In this document: positions 9,222-17,725 of the stretch, in pieces
Position numbering within the stretch: position 1 is the first letter of the stretch
Layout: each line of letters opens with the position of its first letter
Source of the DNA: Deltaproteobacteria bacterium
GTDB lineage: Bacteria; Lernaellota; Lernaellaia; JACKCT01
Reading direction: 5' to 3'
DNA: 64,000 nucleotides
NCBI GenBank assembly: GCA_020633895.1
Contig: JACKCT010000001.1
Coordinates: forward strand, 310,001 to 374,000
Translations under genes and position numbers: made by a program
The notes under the pieces: model-generated
Told to the model about the DNA's origin: nothing
Database searches by the model: none
The model's input: the letters and a program-made list of their open reading frames with translations, nothing else

Positions 9222-11456
9222 CTATTTCGCGGAGGTCGTCAGGGCGGCCGTCTGGGATTCCCCCTGCTTTTTGATGTCGGTGCCCAGGCGTTGCAGATAG
9301 GCCGTCAGGGCGATGATCTTCTTGTCGGCCAATCCTTCCGGACCACCGGCCGCCGCCACGCCTTCGGCGATCTTCTCGGCCTGGGCGCGGGCGAGGGCGG
9401 GCGCGTCCTTCTTGACGTCGTCCTCATAGGGCACGCCCAGCGTCACCATCGCGTCGACCCGGTTTTGGATCATGTCGAAGTCGAGCTTGGAATGCAGCAG
9501 CCACGGGTAGGGCGGCATGATCGACTGGGGTGTGGTGGACCGTGGATCTTCCATGTGGCGCACATGCCACAGATCCGGGTACTTGCCGCCCACGCGATGC
9601 AGATCGGGACCGATGCGGCGCGAACCCCATTGGAACGGACGGTCGTAGATGAATTCGCCGGCCTTGGAGTATTCGCCGTAGCGCTCGGTTTCGGCGCGCA
9701 TGGGACGCACCATCTGGGAGTGGCAGTTGTAGCAGCCCTCGGAGACGTAGATGTCCCGCCCCGCCAGTTCCAGGGGTGTGTAGGGCTTCACCGAGGAGAT
9801 GATCGGCACGTTGGCCTTGATCAGGAACGTGGGGATGATCTCGAACAGGGACGCTGTCGCCACCGCGACCACAACCCAGATCGTGAAGGTCAGCGGCAGG
9901 CGCTCCCAGCGGCGGTGCCAGTTCAGGCTGAAGAAGCGCTCCAGTCCGTGAGCCGTGTCGGCGACGGCGGCGTGCTCCTTGGCCAGCCGGGTCTCGGGCA
10001 GCGGGGCGTCCTGGTAGGCGCTCGCCAGGGCCGGGGCCTCGTGGACCGTCTCTTCGTACTTGGCCGGGCGCATCTGCCAGGTTTTGTACATATTGAACGC
10101 GGCCAGCAGCACGCCGGTGATGTAGAGCAAGCCGCCGATGACGCGGACCCAGTACATGGGCATCAGCTTCATGACGGTCTCGACGAAGTCCGGATAGGTC
10201 AGGTGGCCGGAGGCGTCAAAGGAGCGCCACATCAGGCCTTGCGTCACGCCCGCGGCGTAGATGGCCACGATGTAGAGCAGGATGCCGATGGTGCCGATCC
10301 AGAAGTGATATTCCATCAGCTTCTTGGAGTACATCTTGCCCGTCTGGAACAGGCGCGGCAGCAGCCAGTAGACCATGCCGAAGGCCATGAATCCGTTCCA
10401 GCCCAAGGCGCCCGAATGCACATGGGCGATGGTCCAGTCGGTGTAATGGGACAGGGAGTTGACCGTCTTGATCGAAAGCATCGGGCCTTCGAAGGTCGAC
10501 ATGCCGTAGAAGGTGACGCCCACGACGAAGAATTTGAGAACCGGGTCCTCGGCCACTTTGTTCCAGGCGCCGCGCAGCGTCAGCAGGCCGTTGATCATGC
10601 CGCCCCAGGAGGGCATCCACAGCATCACCGAGAAGAGCATGCCCAGCGTCGAGGCCCACTCGGGCAGGGCCGTGTAATGCAGGTGATGGGGTCCGGCCCA
10701 GATGTAAATGAACACCAGCGACCAGAAATGCAGGATCGAGAGTTTGTAGGAGAACACGGGCCGGTTCGCGGCCTTGGGCAGGAAGTAGTACATCAGCCCC
10801 AGAAACGGCGTGGTCAGGAAGAAAGCCACGGCGTTGTGTCCGTACCACCACTGCATGAAGGCGTCTTGGACGCCCGCGTATATGGGATAACTGCCGAATA
10901 GCGAGAAGGGCAACGCCAGGTTGTTGAACACGTACAGGACGGTGATGGCGATGATGGTGGCGATGTAGAACCAGAGCGCCACGTAGAGGTGCCGTTCGCG
11001 TCGCTTGGCGAGGGTGCCGAAGAAGTTGAAGGCGAACACCAGCCAGATCACCGCCACGGCCAGGTCGATCGGCCAGGCCAGCTCGGCGTATTCCTTGGAC
11101 TGGGTGATGCCCATCGGCAAGGTCAGCGCCGCGGAGACGATGATGCCTTGCCAGCCCCAGAAGTGCACGCGGCTAAGCAGGTCCGAGAACATCCGGGCCT
11201 TGCACAGGCGCTGCGTCGAGTAGTACACCGCCGCGAAGATCGCGTTGCCCGCGAAGGCGAAGATCACCGCGTTGGTGTGCAGCGGACGCAGGCGCCCGAA
11301 GGTCAGCATCGGGCCCAAGTTGAACTTGGGGCTGGCCAACTGGAGCGCCACCAGGATGCCCACCAGCATCCCGACGACCGCCCAGACGACCGTCGCCACG
11401 GTAAATTTCCGTGCGATGTCGTCGTCGTACGTAAACTTCTCCATCCTCTCGCTCAT
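9222..11456 (-). CDS. ccoNO: Fused CcoN-CcoO catalytic subunit of cbb3 cytochrome c oxidase
   Basis: 744 residues combining two subunits. Residues 1 to about 480 are CcoN with twelve or so helices and the haem and CuB ligand motifs PLHTNAVIF, WWYGHNAV, GPHHLHYTALP and HVHSGALGWN. After a short linker (about 480-520) comes a CcoO part: one helix and a monohaem cytochrome domain with GCYNCHSQMVRP (CxxCH near 573-577). The enzyme reduces oxygen at high affinity and conserves energy. CcoN/CcoO fusions are known in several phyla. GAAGGAG lies before the ATG. The first gene of the cco cluster proper, it follows the cyclic-nucleotide-domain gene by 44 nt, so both may share the box at 11964. Confidence 0.95.
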   Translation of the reverse strand: MSERMEKFTYDDDIARKFTVATVVWAVVGMLVGILVALQLASPKFNLGPMLTFGRLRPLHTNAVIFAFAGNAIFAAVYYSTQRLCKARMFSDLLSRVHFWGWQGIIVSAALTLPMGITQSKEYAELAWPIDLAVAVIWLVFAFNFFGTLAKRRERHLYVALWFYIATIIAITVLYVFNNLALPFSLFGSYPIYAGVQDAFMQWWYGHNAVAFFLTTPFLGLMYYFLPKAANRPVFSYKLSILHFWSLVFIYIWAGPHHLHYTALPEWASTLGMLFSVMLWMPSWGGMINGLLTLRGAWNKVAEDPVLKFFVVGVTFYGMSTFEGPMLSIKTVNSLSHYTDWTIAHVHSGALGWNGFMAFGMVYWLLPRLFQTGKMYSKKLMEYHFWIGTIGILLYIVAIYAAGVTQGLMWRSFDASGHLTYPDFVETVMKLMPMYWVRVIGGLLYITGVLLAAFNMYKTWQMRPAKYEETVHEAPALASAYQDAPLPETRLAKEHAAVADTAHGLERFFSLNWHRRWERLPLTFTIWVVVAVATASLFEIIPTFLIKANVPIISSVKPYTPLELAGRDIYVSEGCYNCHSQMVRPMRAETERYGEYSKAGEFIYDRPFQWGSRRIGPDLHRVGGKYPDLWHVRHMEDPRSTTPQSIMPPYPWLLHSKLDFDMIQNRVDAMVTLGVPYEDDVKKDAPALARAQAEKIAEGVAAAGGPEGLADKKIIALTAYLQRLGTDIKKQGESQTAALTTSAK

Positions 11457-11500
11457 GGCTTCTCCTTCATGTCGAGAATGTCACCTTATCGAAAAATGCA

Positions 11501-11914
11501 TCAGGAATGGTACCGAGCCAAGTCCGTCAACAGCGCACGGGTGTGCTCGTCGCTGATGACAACACTGCGGGGAATGTAAATCAAGCGGGAGGTTTTACTG
11601 ACAGAGGCGCAGCACGTCGCCGCCACGTCGAGCATCTCCAGGGTCGGGAAAACGAAGGGATGCTCGTCGGCGGTCAGCTCGATGGTCATGTCGCGGTCGT
11701 CCGGATCGTCGGGAATCAGGCGGATCGCGCCGGTCAAGCCGACGTAGACCCCGCCCGGTTTGTGCTGCGGATAAACGATGACCTGTCCGACCGGCAGCTC
11801 CATGCTGACGTTCATTTCCATCGCTTCCAGCGCTCGAATGGTGTTGCTGATCCTATCCGATTGCACGTTAGGTTTCCATAAGTACCGCGTTGATCGTGTT
11901 GCTGTTTGGGCCAT
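11501..11914 (-). CDS. Stand-alone cyclic-nucleotide-binding-like domain protein
   Basis: 137 residues. The pattern V-x-x-GQVIVY, then GGVYVGLTGAIRL, then a strand containing SRLIYIPRSVV, aligns by eye with the beta-roll sensor domain of Crp/FNR regulators, including the one encoded at 14187. It stops about 15 residues after that domain, so the dimer helix and DNA-binding domain are missing. Two adjacent Cys (TCCAS) are near residue 100. GGAGG precedes the start. Because it lies between an FNR-type box and ccoNO, a role in oxidase expression or sensing is plausible but unproven. No known name could be assigned. Confidence 0.6.
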   Translation of the reverse strand: MAQTATRSTRYLWKPNVQSDRISNTIRALEAMEMNVSMELPVGQVIVYPQHKPGGVYVGLTGAIRLIPDDPDDRDMTIELTADEHPFVFPTLEMLDVAATCCASVSKTSRLIYIPRSVVISDEHTRALLTDLARYHS

Positions 11915-11963
11915 CTTTAGCCTCCGGCCTTGAAACCGGCGATGCCGCCGATCAAGACACTGG

Positions 11964-11977
11964 TTGACTCAAGTCAA
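11964..11977. promoter_or_regulatory. FNR/Crp-type operator TTGAC-N4-GTCAA, cco cluster side
   Basis: TTGACTCAAGTCAA is a perfect 5-nt-arm inverted repeat with the spacing of FNR-family sites. It lies 50 nt upstream of the start codon of the cyclic-nucleotide-domain gene that heads the cco cluster. The same arms recur at 14111-14124, next to the FNR-like regulator gene. Confidence 0.7.
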
Positions 11978-12018
11978 ATGCAAATGCCGTCGCTTCCGGA
12001 ACGTTCGTCCCGGTTCGC

Positions 12019-13989
12019 TCAGTTGGTGTCGATCGGTTCCCGTAAATGCGTCCGTCCCGCCGGATGGACGTTGGCGGAACGCGGCCCGTCGGCGAAGCTC
12101 CGGCGCTCGGCGAGGATGTCGCGAATGTTCTCGACGGTGCTGGGGTCTTCAATCGTCGACAGGTCGCCGGTGGCCCGGCCTTCGGACAGGGCCTTGAGCA
12201 CGCGGCGCAGCACCTTGCCCGAGCGCGTTTTGGGCAGGCTGCGCACGACCGACAACTGCCGGGGCGTGGCGATGGCCCCGATGCTCTCGCGGATTCGGCC
12301 CTGCAATTCGCTTTCGAGTTGCGTCGTGTCGGCCACACCCTTGCGAGGCACCACGAAGGCCACGATCGCCTGCCCCTTGAGTTCGTCGGCCACGCCGATG
12401 ACCGCGGCCTCGGCCACGTTGGGATGTTCGGCCAGGACTTCCTCGATCTCCCGCGTGCCCAGCCGATGGCCGGCCACGTTGATCACCTCGTCCGACCGGC
12501 CCAGCACCCAGAAATAACCATCGGCGTCTTTTTCCGCGAAATCGCCGCAGTCGTAGTACCACCGGCCCTTCTCGTCCTGCTTGAAGTAGGCCGACACGAA
12601 GCGAGCGTGGTCGCCCCAAATCGTGGTCAACGACCCCGGCGGCAGAGGCAGGCGGGCGCGCAGGATGCCCTTGACCCCCGGCGCCACGACTTCACCTTGC
12701 GCTCCGACCACGTCCAGATCCCACCCCATCGCCGGGAACGTCGGCGAGCCGGGCTTAAAGGGCTGCGTGGCGACGGTGCCCATGAAGTTGGTGAGCATGG
12801 GAGCGCCGCTTTCGGTCTGCCAATAGTGATCGATCACGGGCTTTTGCAGGGTTTCGCGGGCCCATTCGTAGGTGGTCTCGTCCAGCGGTTCCCCGGCCAG
12901 GAACAGGTGGCGCAGACTCGACAGATCGTGGGAGCGCACCATCTCCACCGGGTGCTTGGCCAGCAGGCGCATGGCGGTCGGCGCCGTGAACATGACGTTC
13001 ACCTTTTCCCGCTCGATCAGACGCCACCAGATGTCGGCGGTGGGGTAGTCGGGGGTGCCTTCGTAGAGGACGGTCGTCGCGCCCACCAGCAGAGGGGCAT
13101 AGACGATGTAGCTGTGTCCCACGACCCAGCCGATATCCGACGCGGCCCAAAATACGTCTCCCGGTCCGGCGCCGTAAATCTGCTCCATCGTCGCCGCCAG
13201 CATGACCATATAGCCGCCGGTGTCGCGCACGACGCCTTTGGGTCGGCCGGTGGTGCCGGAGGTGTAAAGGATGTAGCTGGGATCGCCCGAGGCGACCGGG
13301 ACCGGGTCGACGGTCTCGTCGTCCGATTCGGCCATCTGCGCGGCCCAGGACAGATCGCGACCTTCGACGGCGGACCAGCCCGCGATGCCCCGGTCGAAGA
13401 CCAGGACGCGAGGGGAGGCGACATGCAGCAATTCCATGGCCCGGTCGACGATTCTCTTCAGGCGCACCAGCTTGCCCTTGCGCAGCCCGCCGTCGGCGCA
13501 GATGACCAATTTCGCGTTGGAATCGTCGATGCGCTGGGCCAGCGATTCGGCCGAAAATCCGCCGAAGACCACCGAATGCACCGCCCCGAGCCGGGCGCAG
13601 GCCAGCATGGCGAACAGGGCTTCGGGCACCATGGGCATGTAAATGACGACCCGGTCGCCCTTGCCGATGCCCTGCCGACGCAACGCCGAGGCGACGCGGT
13701 TCACGTGTACGTAGAGGTCGGTGTAGGTGTAGACGTGGCGCTGGTTGGTTTCAGCGCTTTCCCAGATGATCGCCGGTTGGAAGGGACTAGAGCCCATGGC
13801 ATGGCGATCCACCGCGTTGTAGCAAATGTTGGTCGTGCCGCCCGCGAACCATTGGGGACTGCGGGGGTCGGTGTCTTGCAGCACCTCATCGAACGGCGTG
13901 AACCAGTGAATCCGTTTGGATTGTTCGAGCCAATAGGACCGAGGGTCGTCGATTGACTGACGGTAAAGCGCGCTGTATTCCATGGCCAT
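12019..13989 (-). CDS. prpE: Propionate-CoA ligase (PrpE-like acyl-CoA synthetase)
   Basis: 656 residues of the acetyl/propionyl-CoA synthetase family, which activates short-chain acids with ATP and CoA. The adenylation motif YTSGTTGRPKG, the mid-domain DIGWVVGHSYIVYAPLL, the hinge region with GRSDEVINVAGHRLGTREIEE and the catalytic-Lys motif PKTRSGK are present. The end of the protein (SEGRATGDLSTIEDPSTVE) resembles PrpE more than Acs. A start at 13989 is preferred because GGGAGAG lies 6 nt upstream; the longer reading frame to 14055 has no such site. An FNR-type box lies 122 nt upstream at 14111, and a CATAAT hexamer on the minus strand at 14061-14066 is a possible -10. Acetate may also be a substrate. 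Confidence 0.87.
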   Translation of the reverse strand: MAMEYSALYRQSIDDPRSYWLEQSKRIHWFTPFDEVLQDTDPRSPQWFAGGTTNICYNAVDRHAMGSSPFQPAIIWESAETNQRHVYTYTDLYVHVNRVASALRRQGIGKGDRVVIYMPMVPEALFAMLACARLGAVHSVVFGGFSAESLAQRIDDSNAKLVICADGGLRKGKLVRLKRIVDRAMELLHVASPRVLVFDRGIAGWSAVEGRDLSWAAQMAESDDETVDPVPVASGDPSYILYTSGTTGRPKGVVRDTGGYMVMLAATMEQIYGAGPGDVFWAASDIGWVVGHSYIVYAPLLVGATTVLYEGTPDYPTADIWWRLIEREKVNVMFTAPTAMRLLAKHPVEMVRSHDLSSLRHLFLAGEPLDETTYEWARETLQKPVIDHYWQTESGAPMLTNFMGTVATQPFKPGSPTFPAMGWDLDVVGAQGEVVAPGVKGILRARLPLPPGSLTTIWGDHARFVSAYFKQDEKGRWYYDCGDFAEKDADGYFWVLGRSDEVINVAGHRLGTREIEEVLAEHPNVAEAAVIGVADELKGQAIVAFVVPRKGVADTTQLESELQGRIRESIGAIATPRQLSVVRSLPKTRSGKVLRRVLKALSEGRATGDLSTIEDPSTVENIRDILAERRSFADGPRSANVHPAGRTHLREPIDTN

Positions 13990-14110
13990 CGTGGTCTCTC
14001 CCGGTTTGATTCGACCCACCGTGGCGATGGCTCCGGCAGCCGCGTCCAGTGGCATCGATCATTATGGAGACGCCTGAAATTTCTAAGAATTGCAGCTATC
14101 AAGAACGCAC

Positions 14111-14124
14111 TTGACACAGGTCAA
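14111..14124. promoter_or_regulatory. FNR/Crp-type operator TTGAC-N4-GTCAA between prpE and the regulator gene
   Basis: TTGACACAGGTCAA has the same 5-nt arms and 4-nt spacer as the site at 11964. It lies in the divergent region between prpE (minus) and the FNR-like regulator (plus), centred 69 nt upstream of the regulator's GTG. A CAAAAT hexamer at 14145-14150 would place the box near -41 of a regulator promoter. It could serve both genes. Confidence 0.7.
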
Positions 14125-14186
14125 ACGGACGGATAACTTGACGACAAAATGTCGGATTCCACGACGTTTTTCTTGGTTCGAGGTTC

Positions 14187-14954
14187 GTGGTGACTCGAAA
14201 AAACCCGCCTAAATTCACTGGTTCTCGACGTACCTACGCGATCGAAGCTCCCAACTGTTTCAATTGTCAGAAACGGGATCGCACCGAGTGGTGCAAAGTG
14301 GAGGGCGACGATCTGCGAATGCTCGACGAGATCAAGATCTGCAACATTTACAAACCCGGTCAGGTCGTCTTCTACCAAGGCAACCCCTGCCTGGGTTTGT
14401 ACTGCATCGAGTCGGGGACGATCGCGATCCGCAAGCAGGACGCCGAGGGCGAGTCGGCGCTGGTGCGTCTGTGCCATGACGGCCAAACCCTTGGATATCG
14501 CACGTTTTTCGCCGGCGGCACCTACAGCGCGTCGGCCGAGGCCCTCACCGAGGCGCGCATCTGCTTCATCGATAAGGCCGGCGTGAACCGCATTTTGGAG
14601 CATAACCCGGCGGTCGGTCTGGCGTTCCTGCAGCACATTGCGCGGGATCTGGGCGAGTCGGAGGAGCTTCGGCTGCAAGCGGTCACGCTTCCCGTTCGGA
14701 CTCGGCTGGCGAACCTGTTGCTGGCCCTCAAGGACGTCTTTTCCACCGTCGACGACGACGGAAACATCGTCATCGAACTGCCCATGTCCCGCCAGGACAT
14801 CGCGGACATGGTCGGCGCCCGGCCGGAGACTATCGCCCGCACCATTCGCTCCCTTCAGGACGACGGCGTGGCCACCTTCAAGGGGCGGGAAGTCATGGTT
14901 CGCGACCTGGACGCTTTGCTCGACGAGCTTGAGCCGACCATGGGCGACGCCTGA
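14187..14954 (+). CDS. FNR-like transcriptional regulator (Crp/Fnr family)
   Basis: 255 residues. The N-terminus has C24-x2-C27-x8-C36, resembling the cysteine cluster of FNR proteins that binds an oxygen-sensitive [4Fe-4S] centre; more Cys occur in the sensor domain (GNPCLGLYC, RICFID). A beta-roll sensor spans about 48-130, a dimer helix about 140-175, and a helix-turn-helix about 200-228 with recognition helix ARPETIARTIRSL, whose E-x-x-x-R pattern is that used by the family to read TTGA half-sites. The start is GTG with a weak upstream site. The box at 14111 suggests autoregulation and control of prpE and the cco cluster under low oxygen. The [4Fe-4S] assignment is inference from Cys spacing. 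Confidence 0.88.
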   Translation: MVTRKNPPKFTGSRRTYAIEAPNCFNCQKRDRTEWCKVEGDDLRMLDEIKICNIYKPGQVVFYQGNPCLGLYCIESGTIAIRKQDAEGESALVRLCHDGQTLGYRTFFAGGTYSASAEALTEARICFIDKAGVNRILEHNPAVGLAFLQHIARDLGESEELRLQAVTLPVRTRLANLLLALKDVFSTVDDDGNIVIELPMSRQDIADMVGARPETIARTIRSLQDDGVATFKGREVMVRDLDALLDELEPTMGDA

Positions 14955-15112
14955 GTCCGGCGGCCCGCTCTCTGTAACTCCTCAATATTGAATAGATAAT
15001 TCTTTCGCGCCGACCTGCGCCCGCATGGTTGCGTCTGTCCATTTTCACGCTGAAATCTATCGATAAGGGTCGGGGCCATGGCCGTGGCCGAGGCTCACCC
15101 ATCTTTAAAATG

Positions 15113-15129
15113 TAATGTAAATTACATTA
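15113..15129. promoter_or_regulatory. Perfect palindrome, possible operator
   Basis: TAATGTAA and TTACATTA flank a single central A, an 8-nt-arm inverted repeat in the AT-rich region upstream of the secreted-protein genes. The shape and size fit a dimeric repressor site; it resembles no operator that can be named with confidence. Confidence 0.45.
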
Positions 15130-15195
15130 TTGCAGCAGCCTGTGGAGCGGCGTTAACCCATGGAATTTGCGCAATAAACGCCTCTAATGGGATAG

Positions 15196-15209
15196 GAAAA
15201 TTAATTTTC
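15196..15209. repeat. 14-nt perfect palindrome
   Basis: GAAAATTAATTTTC, self-complementary, 97 nt before the GTG start at 15306. It could be a regulatory site, or simply reflect the AT-rich composition. Confidence 0.35.
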
Positions 15210-15305
15210 GTATATTATTTTTTACAAATCACTTGAAATAAGACACAGTGTCGCGTATTCAAGACGCATCAATCTCGTTGTGCATTTCGATTGGGGGTCG
15301 ACGCT

Positions 15306-17645
15306 GTGTCTCGTGGATTATTCCTGGCTTCCTGCGTTTTGACGGTCGGTTTGTGCCTCTACGTCATCGCCGCGCCGCACTCGGCCATCGCCCAGGGGGA
15401 GGACGAGGACGTCTCCGCCGAGGTACTGACGGGCGACTTTATCGTGAATTCCACCGGGATCAGCGACCAGCTCGATCCGGTCGTCGGAGCGCTTCCCGAG
15501 GGCCGAACGGTCGTCGTCTGGCACGCGAATTACAGCAACCTGGAGGTCGAGGGGATCTACGCCCGGGTTTTCGGCGCGGACGCCTTGCCGGAGACGGGCG
15601 AGATCACCGTTCACGCGGCCCTGGACGGCGTGCAGAAGCAACCGGCACTGGCGGTCGCTTCGGACGGCCGGTTCGTGGTGGTCTGGACTTCCACCCAGGA
15701 CGGAACGGATGGGAGCATTTACGGCCAGCGGTTCAACGACGCCGGAGTGCCCCAGGGCTCGGAATTCCGCGTGAACAACGCGTCCTTCGCCGGCGAGCAG
15801 GCCAACGCCTCGGTGGCCGTGGCCGACAACGGCAACTTCGTGGTCGTGTGGCAATCCAGCGGCCAGGACGGCTCGGGCTGGGGCGTGTTCGGCCAGCGCT
15901 TCCACTCCTCGGGCGCGGCGATCGGCGACATCTTCCAGGTCAACACCACGGTGCTCGGCGATCAGAACAATCCCGCGGTGGCCATCGCGTCGGACGGATC
16001 GTTCACCGTCGTCTGGGAAGGCAACGACGAAAACAAACGGGGCGTCTTCGCCCAGCGCTTTGCCGCCGACGGCACGCCCCAACTCTCCCAGTTCCGCGTC
16101 AACACCGTGTACGCCAACGACCAACGGGATCCGGCCGTGGCCTATGACGGCGACGGCGGTGCGATCGTCGTGTGGGCCTCCCGGGACGACGAGTCCGATT
16201 CGGTCGTCATGGGGCAGCGCTTCAACAGCGCCGGTACGCCGGTGGGCGGCGAGTTCCCCATCTCCGATACGGATAGCGACTCCTTTTATCCCCAACTCGC
16301 CGTTTCGGCCGACGGCGGCTTCGTCGCGGTGTGGGAAGGCGAGCAGCTTGACGGCTCGTCCGACGGCATCGGCGCGCGCATCTTCAACGACATCGGTTTG
16401 CCGGTCGGCGGCGTGGTCACGATGAACACAACGGTCGACGGGCCGCAGCGGCGTCCGTCGCTGGCGCTGGGCGACGGCGGCGATTGGATGGTTGTCTGGC
16501 AATCGAACGACAGCCTCACCACCGGTTACGACATTCGCGGCCGTCTGGTGCGGGTGAATCCCGAGTGGCTGCCGGTGGACGGCGGAACGTTCCAGATGGG
16601 GTGCGTGAACGACGGCGTGAACCCCTGCGACGCTGACGCGCTGCCTCAGCATACGGTGCAGCTCTCGGCCTTTGAAATGACTGAAACCGAAGTCACCCAG
16701 GCCCAGTTCATCGGCGCCATGGGATTCAACCCCAGCTTGAACGACGGGTGCCTGGCTTGCCCGGTCGAATCGGTGACATGGCAGGAGGCGTCGGACTACT
16801 GCGCGGCGGTCGGCGGCGATTTGCCCACCGAAGCCGAGTGGGAATACGCCGCTCGCGCCGGCAACGCCAGCGTCTACGGATGCGGCAACTCGCCCACGTG
16901 CCTGTCGGACTATGCCTGGACCTGGGAGAACGCGGCGGACATCCACCGGGTCGGCCAGAAATCGCCCAACGACCTGGGGCTGCGCGACATGCTCGGCAAT
17001 GTCGCCGAATGGGTCGCCGACTGGTACGACGTGAACTACTACGCCACCAGCCCCACCGCCGATCCCACCGGCCCTGTCACCGGCGCCGAGCGCGTGATTC
17101 GCGGCTCCTCGTTCCTCGATCTCCAGGCCGACGCCCGCATCCACCGACGCATGCTCCTCTCGGAGATGGACGGCGACGATGACGCGGCGGCAATCGCCGA
17201 CGACGACACGACGGACGACGACACGACGGATGATGACACGGCGGATGACGATACCGCCGACGATGACACGGCGGATGATGACACCTCTGACGACGACACT
17301 ACCGATGACGATGACGATGACGACACGGCGCCGCCGATCGAGTTCGCGGAGACGGTCGGATTCCGGTGCGTTCGGGCGCCGATGATCGACGACGACGACG
17401 ATGATGACGACACCGGCGACGACGACACGATCGGTGACGATGACACGGCCGACGACGACACCGGCGACGACGACACGGTCGATGACGATGTGACCGACGA
17501 CGATGACGACGACACCGTCGCCGATGACGACGCCGCGACGGACGACGACGACGATGTCGTGCCCGCCGATGACGACGACGACACGGCGAACGGCGGATCG
17601 AGCGGCGATGACGACGACTCGGAGGACGAGGGATGCGGATGCTGA
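15306..17645 (+). CDS. Secreted repeat protein with FGE-like domain, Asp-rich tracts and GCGC end
   Basis: 779 residues. The GTG at 15306 is chosen over a TTG at 15291 because GGGGG lies 8 nt upstream. A signal peptide is followed by about eight repeats of roughly 45 residues built on a core like GNFVVVWQSSGQDG then GVFGQRF, probably blades of a beta-propeller (to about residue 415). Next is a formylglycine-generating-enzyme (SUMF1-like) domain: PVDGGTFQMG, FEMTETEVTQAQF, LPTEAEWEYAARAG, DMLGNVAEWVADWY. The copper-binding Cys pair of true FGE enzymes is absent near RVIRGSSF, so it is probably a binding fold, not an enzyme. An Asp/Thr tract interrupts the domain before its last strand (VGFRCVRAP). 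A second Asp tract ends in GCGC. The next gene, 80 nt on, is a paralogue. Confidence 0.85.
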   Translation: MSRGLFLASCVLTVGLCLYVIAAPHSAIAQGEDEDVSAEVLTGDFIVNSTGISDQLDPVVGALPEGRTVVVWHANYSNLEVEGIYARVFGADALPETGEITVHAALDGVQKQPALAVASDGRFVVVWTSTQDGTDGSIYGQRFNDAGVPQGSEFRVNNASFAGEQANASVAVADNGNFVVVWQSSGQDGSGWGVFGQRFHSSGAAIGDIFQVNTTVLGDQNNPAVAIASDGSFTVVWEGNDENKRGVFAQRFAADGTPQLSQFRVNTVYANDQRDPAVAYDGDGGAIVVWASRDDESDSVVMGQRFNSAGTPVGGEFPISDTDSDSFYPQLAVSADGGFVAVWEGEQLDGSSDGIGARIFNDIGLPVGGVVTMNTTVDGPQRRPSLALGDGGDWMVVWQSNDSLTTGYDIRGRLVRVNPEWLPVDGGTFQMGCVNDGVNPCDADALPQHTVQLSAFEMTETEVTQAQFIGAMGFNPSLNDGCLACPVESVTWQEASDYCAAVGGDLPTEAEWEYAARAGNASVYGCGNSPTCLSDYAWTWENAADIHRVGQKSPNDLGLRDMLGNVAEWVADWYDVNYYATSPTADPTGPVTGAERVIRGSSFLDLQADARIHRRMLLSEMDGDDDAAAIADDDTTDDDTTDDDTADDDTADDDTADDDTSDDDTTDDDDDDDTAPPIEFAETVGFRCVRAPMIDDDDDDDDTGDDDTIGDDDTADDDTGDDDTVDDDVTDDDDDDTVADDDAATDDDDDVVPADDDDDTANGGSSGDDDDSEDEGCGC
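17168..17642 (+). repeat. Asp-coding low-complexity tracts (two) and GCGC codons
   Basis: GAC/GAT-rich DNA coding for units such as DDDTADDDT. The first tract (about 17168-17327) lies inside the FGE-like domain; the second (about 17383-17630) forms the C-terminal spacer before Gly-Cys-Gly-Cys. The unit structure suggests growth by replication slippage within the reading frame. Confidence 0.85.
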
Positions 17646-17725
17646 CGGGGGATATCCCGAACCGGCGTGCTGCGGCGGCAAACCGCCGGCCATATGGAAT
17701 GCATCGGACGTGGAGGGAATCGACG

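Larger units (their letters stand above)
14955..15305. other. AT-rich intergenic region before the secreted-protein genes
   Basis: About 350 bp, clearly richer in A and T than the surrounding coding DNA. No gene is visible. It contains two strong palindromes (15113-15129 and 15196-15209) and presumably the promoter of the gene starting at 15306, though no convincing -35/-10 pair could be chosen. Confidence 0.6.

Noticed and set aside
15318-17693. Long minus-strand open frame (791 codons) opposite the first FGE-like protein
   Set aside because: It is the shadow of a high-GC gene: Val/Arg/His-rich, no domain, no ribosome binding site. The plus-strand frame has a signal peptide and clear domains.
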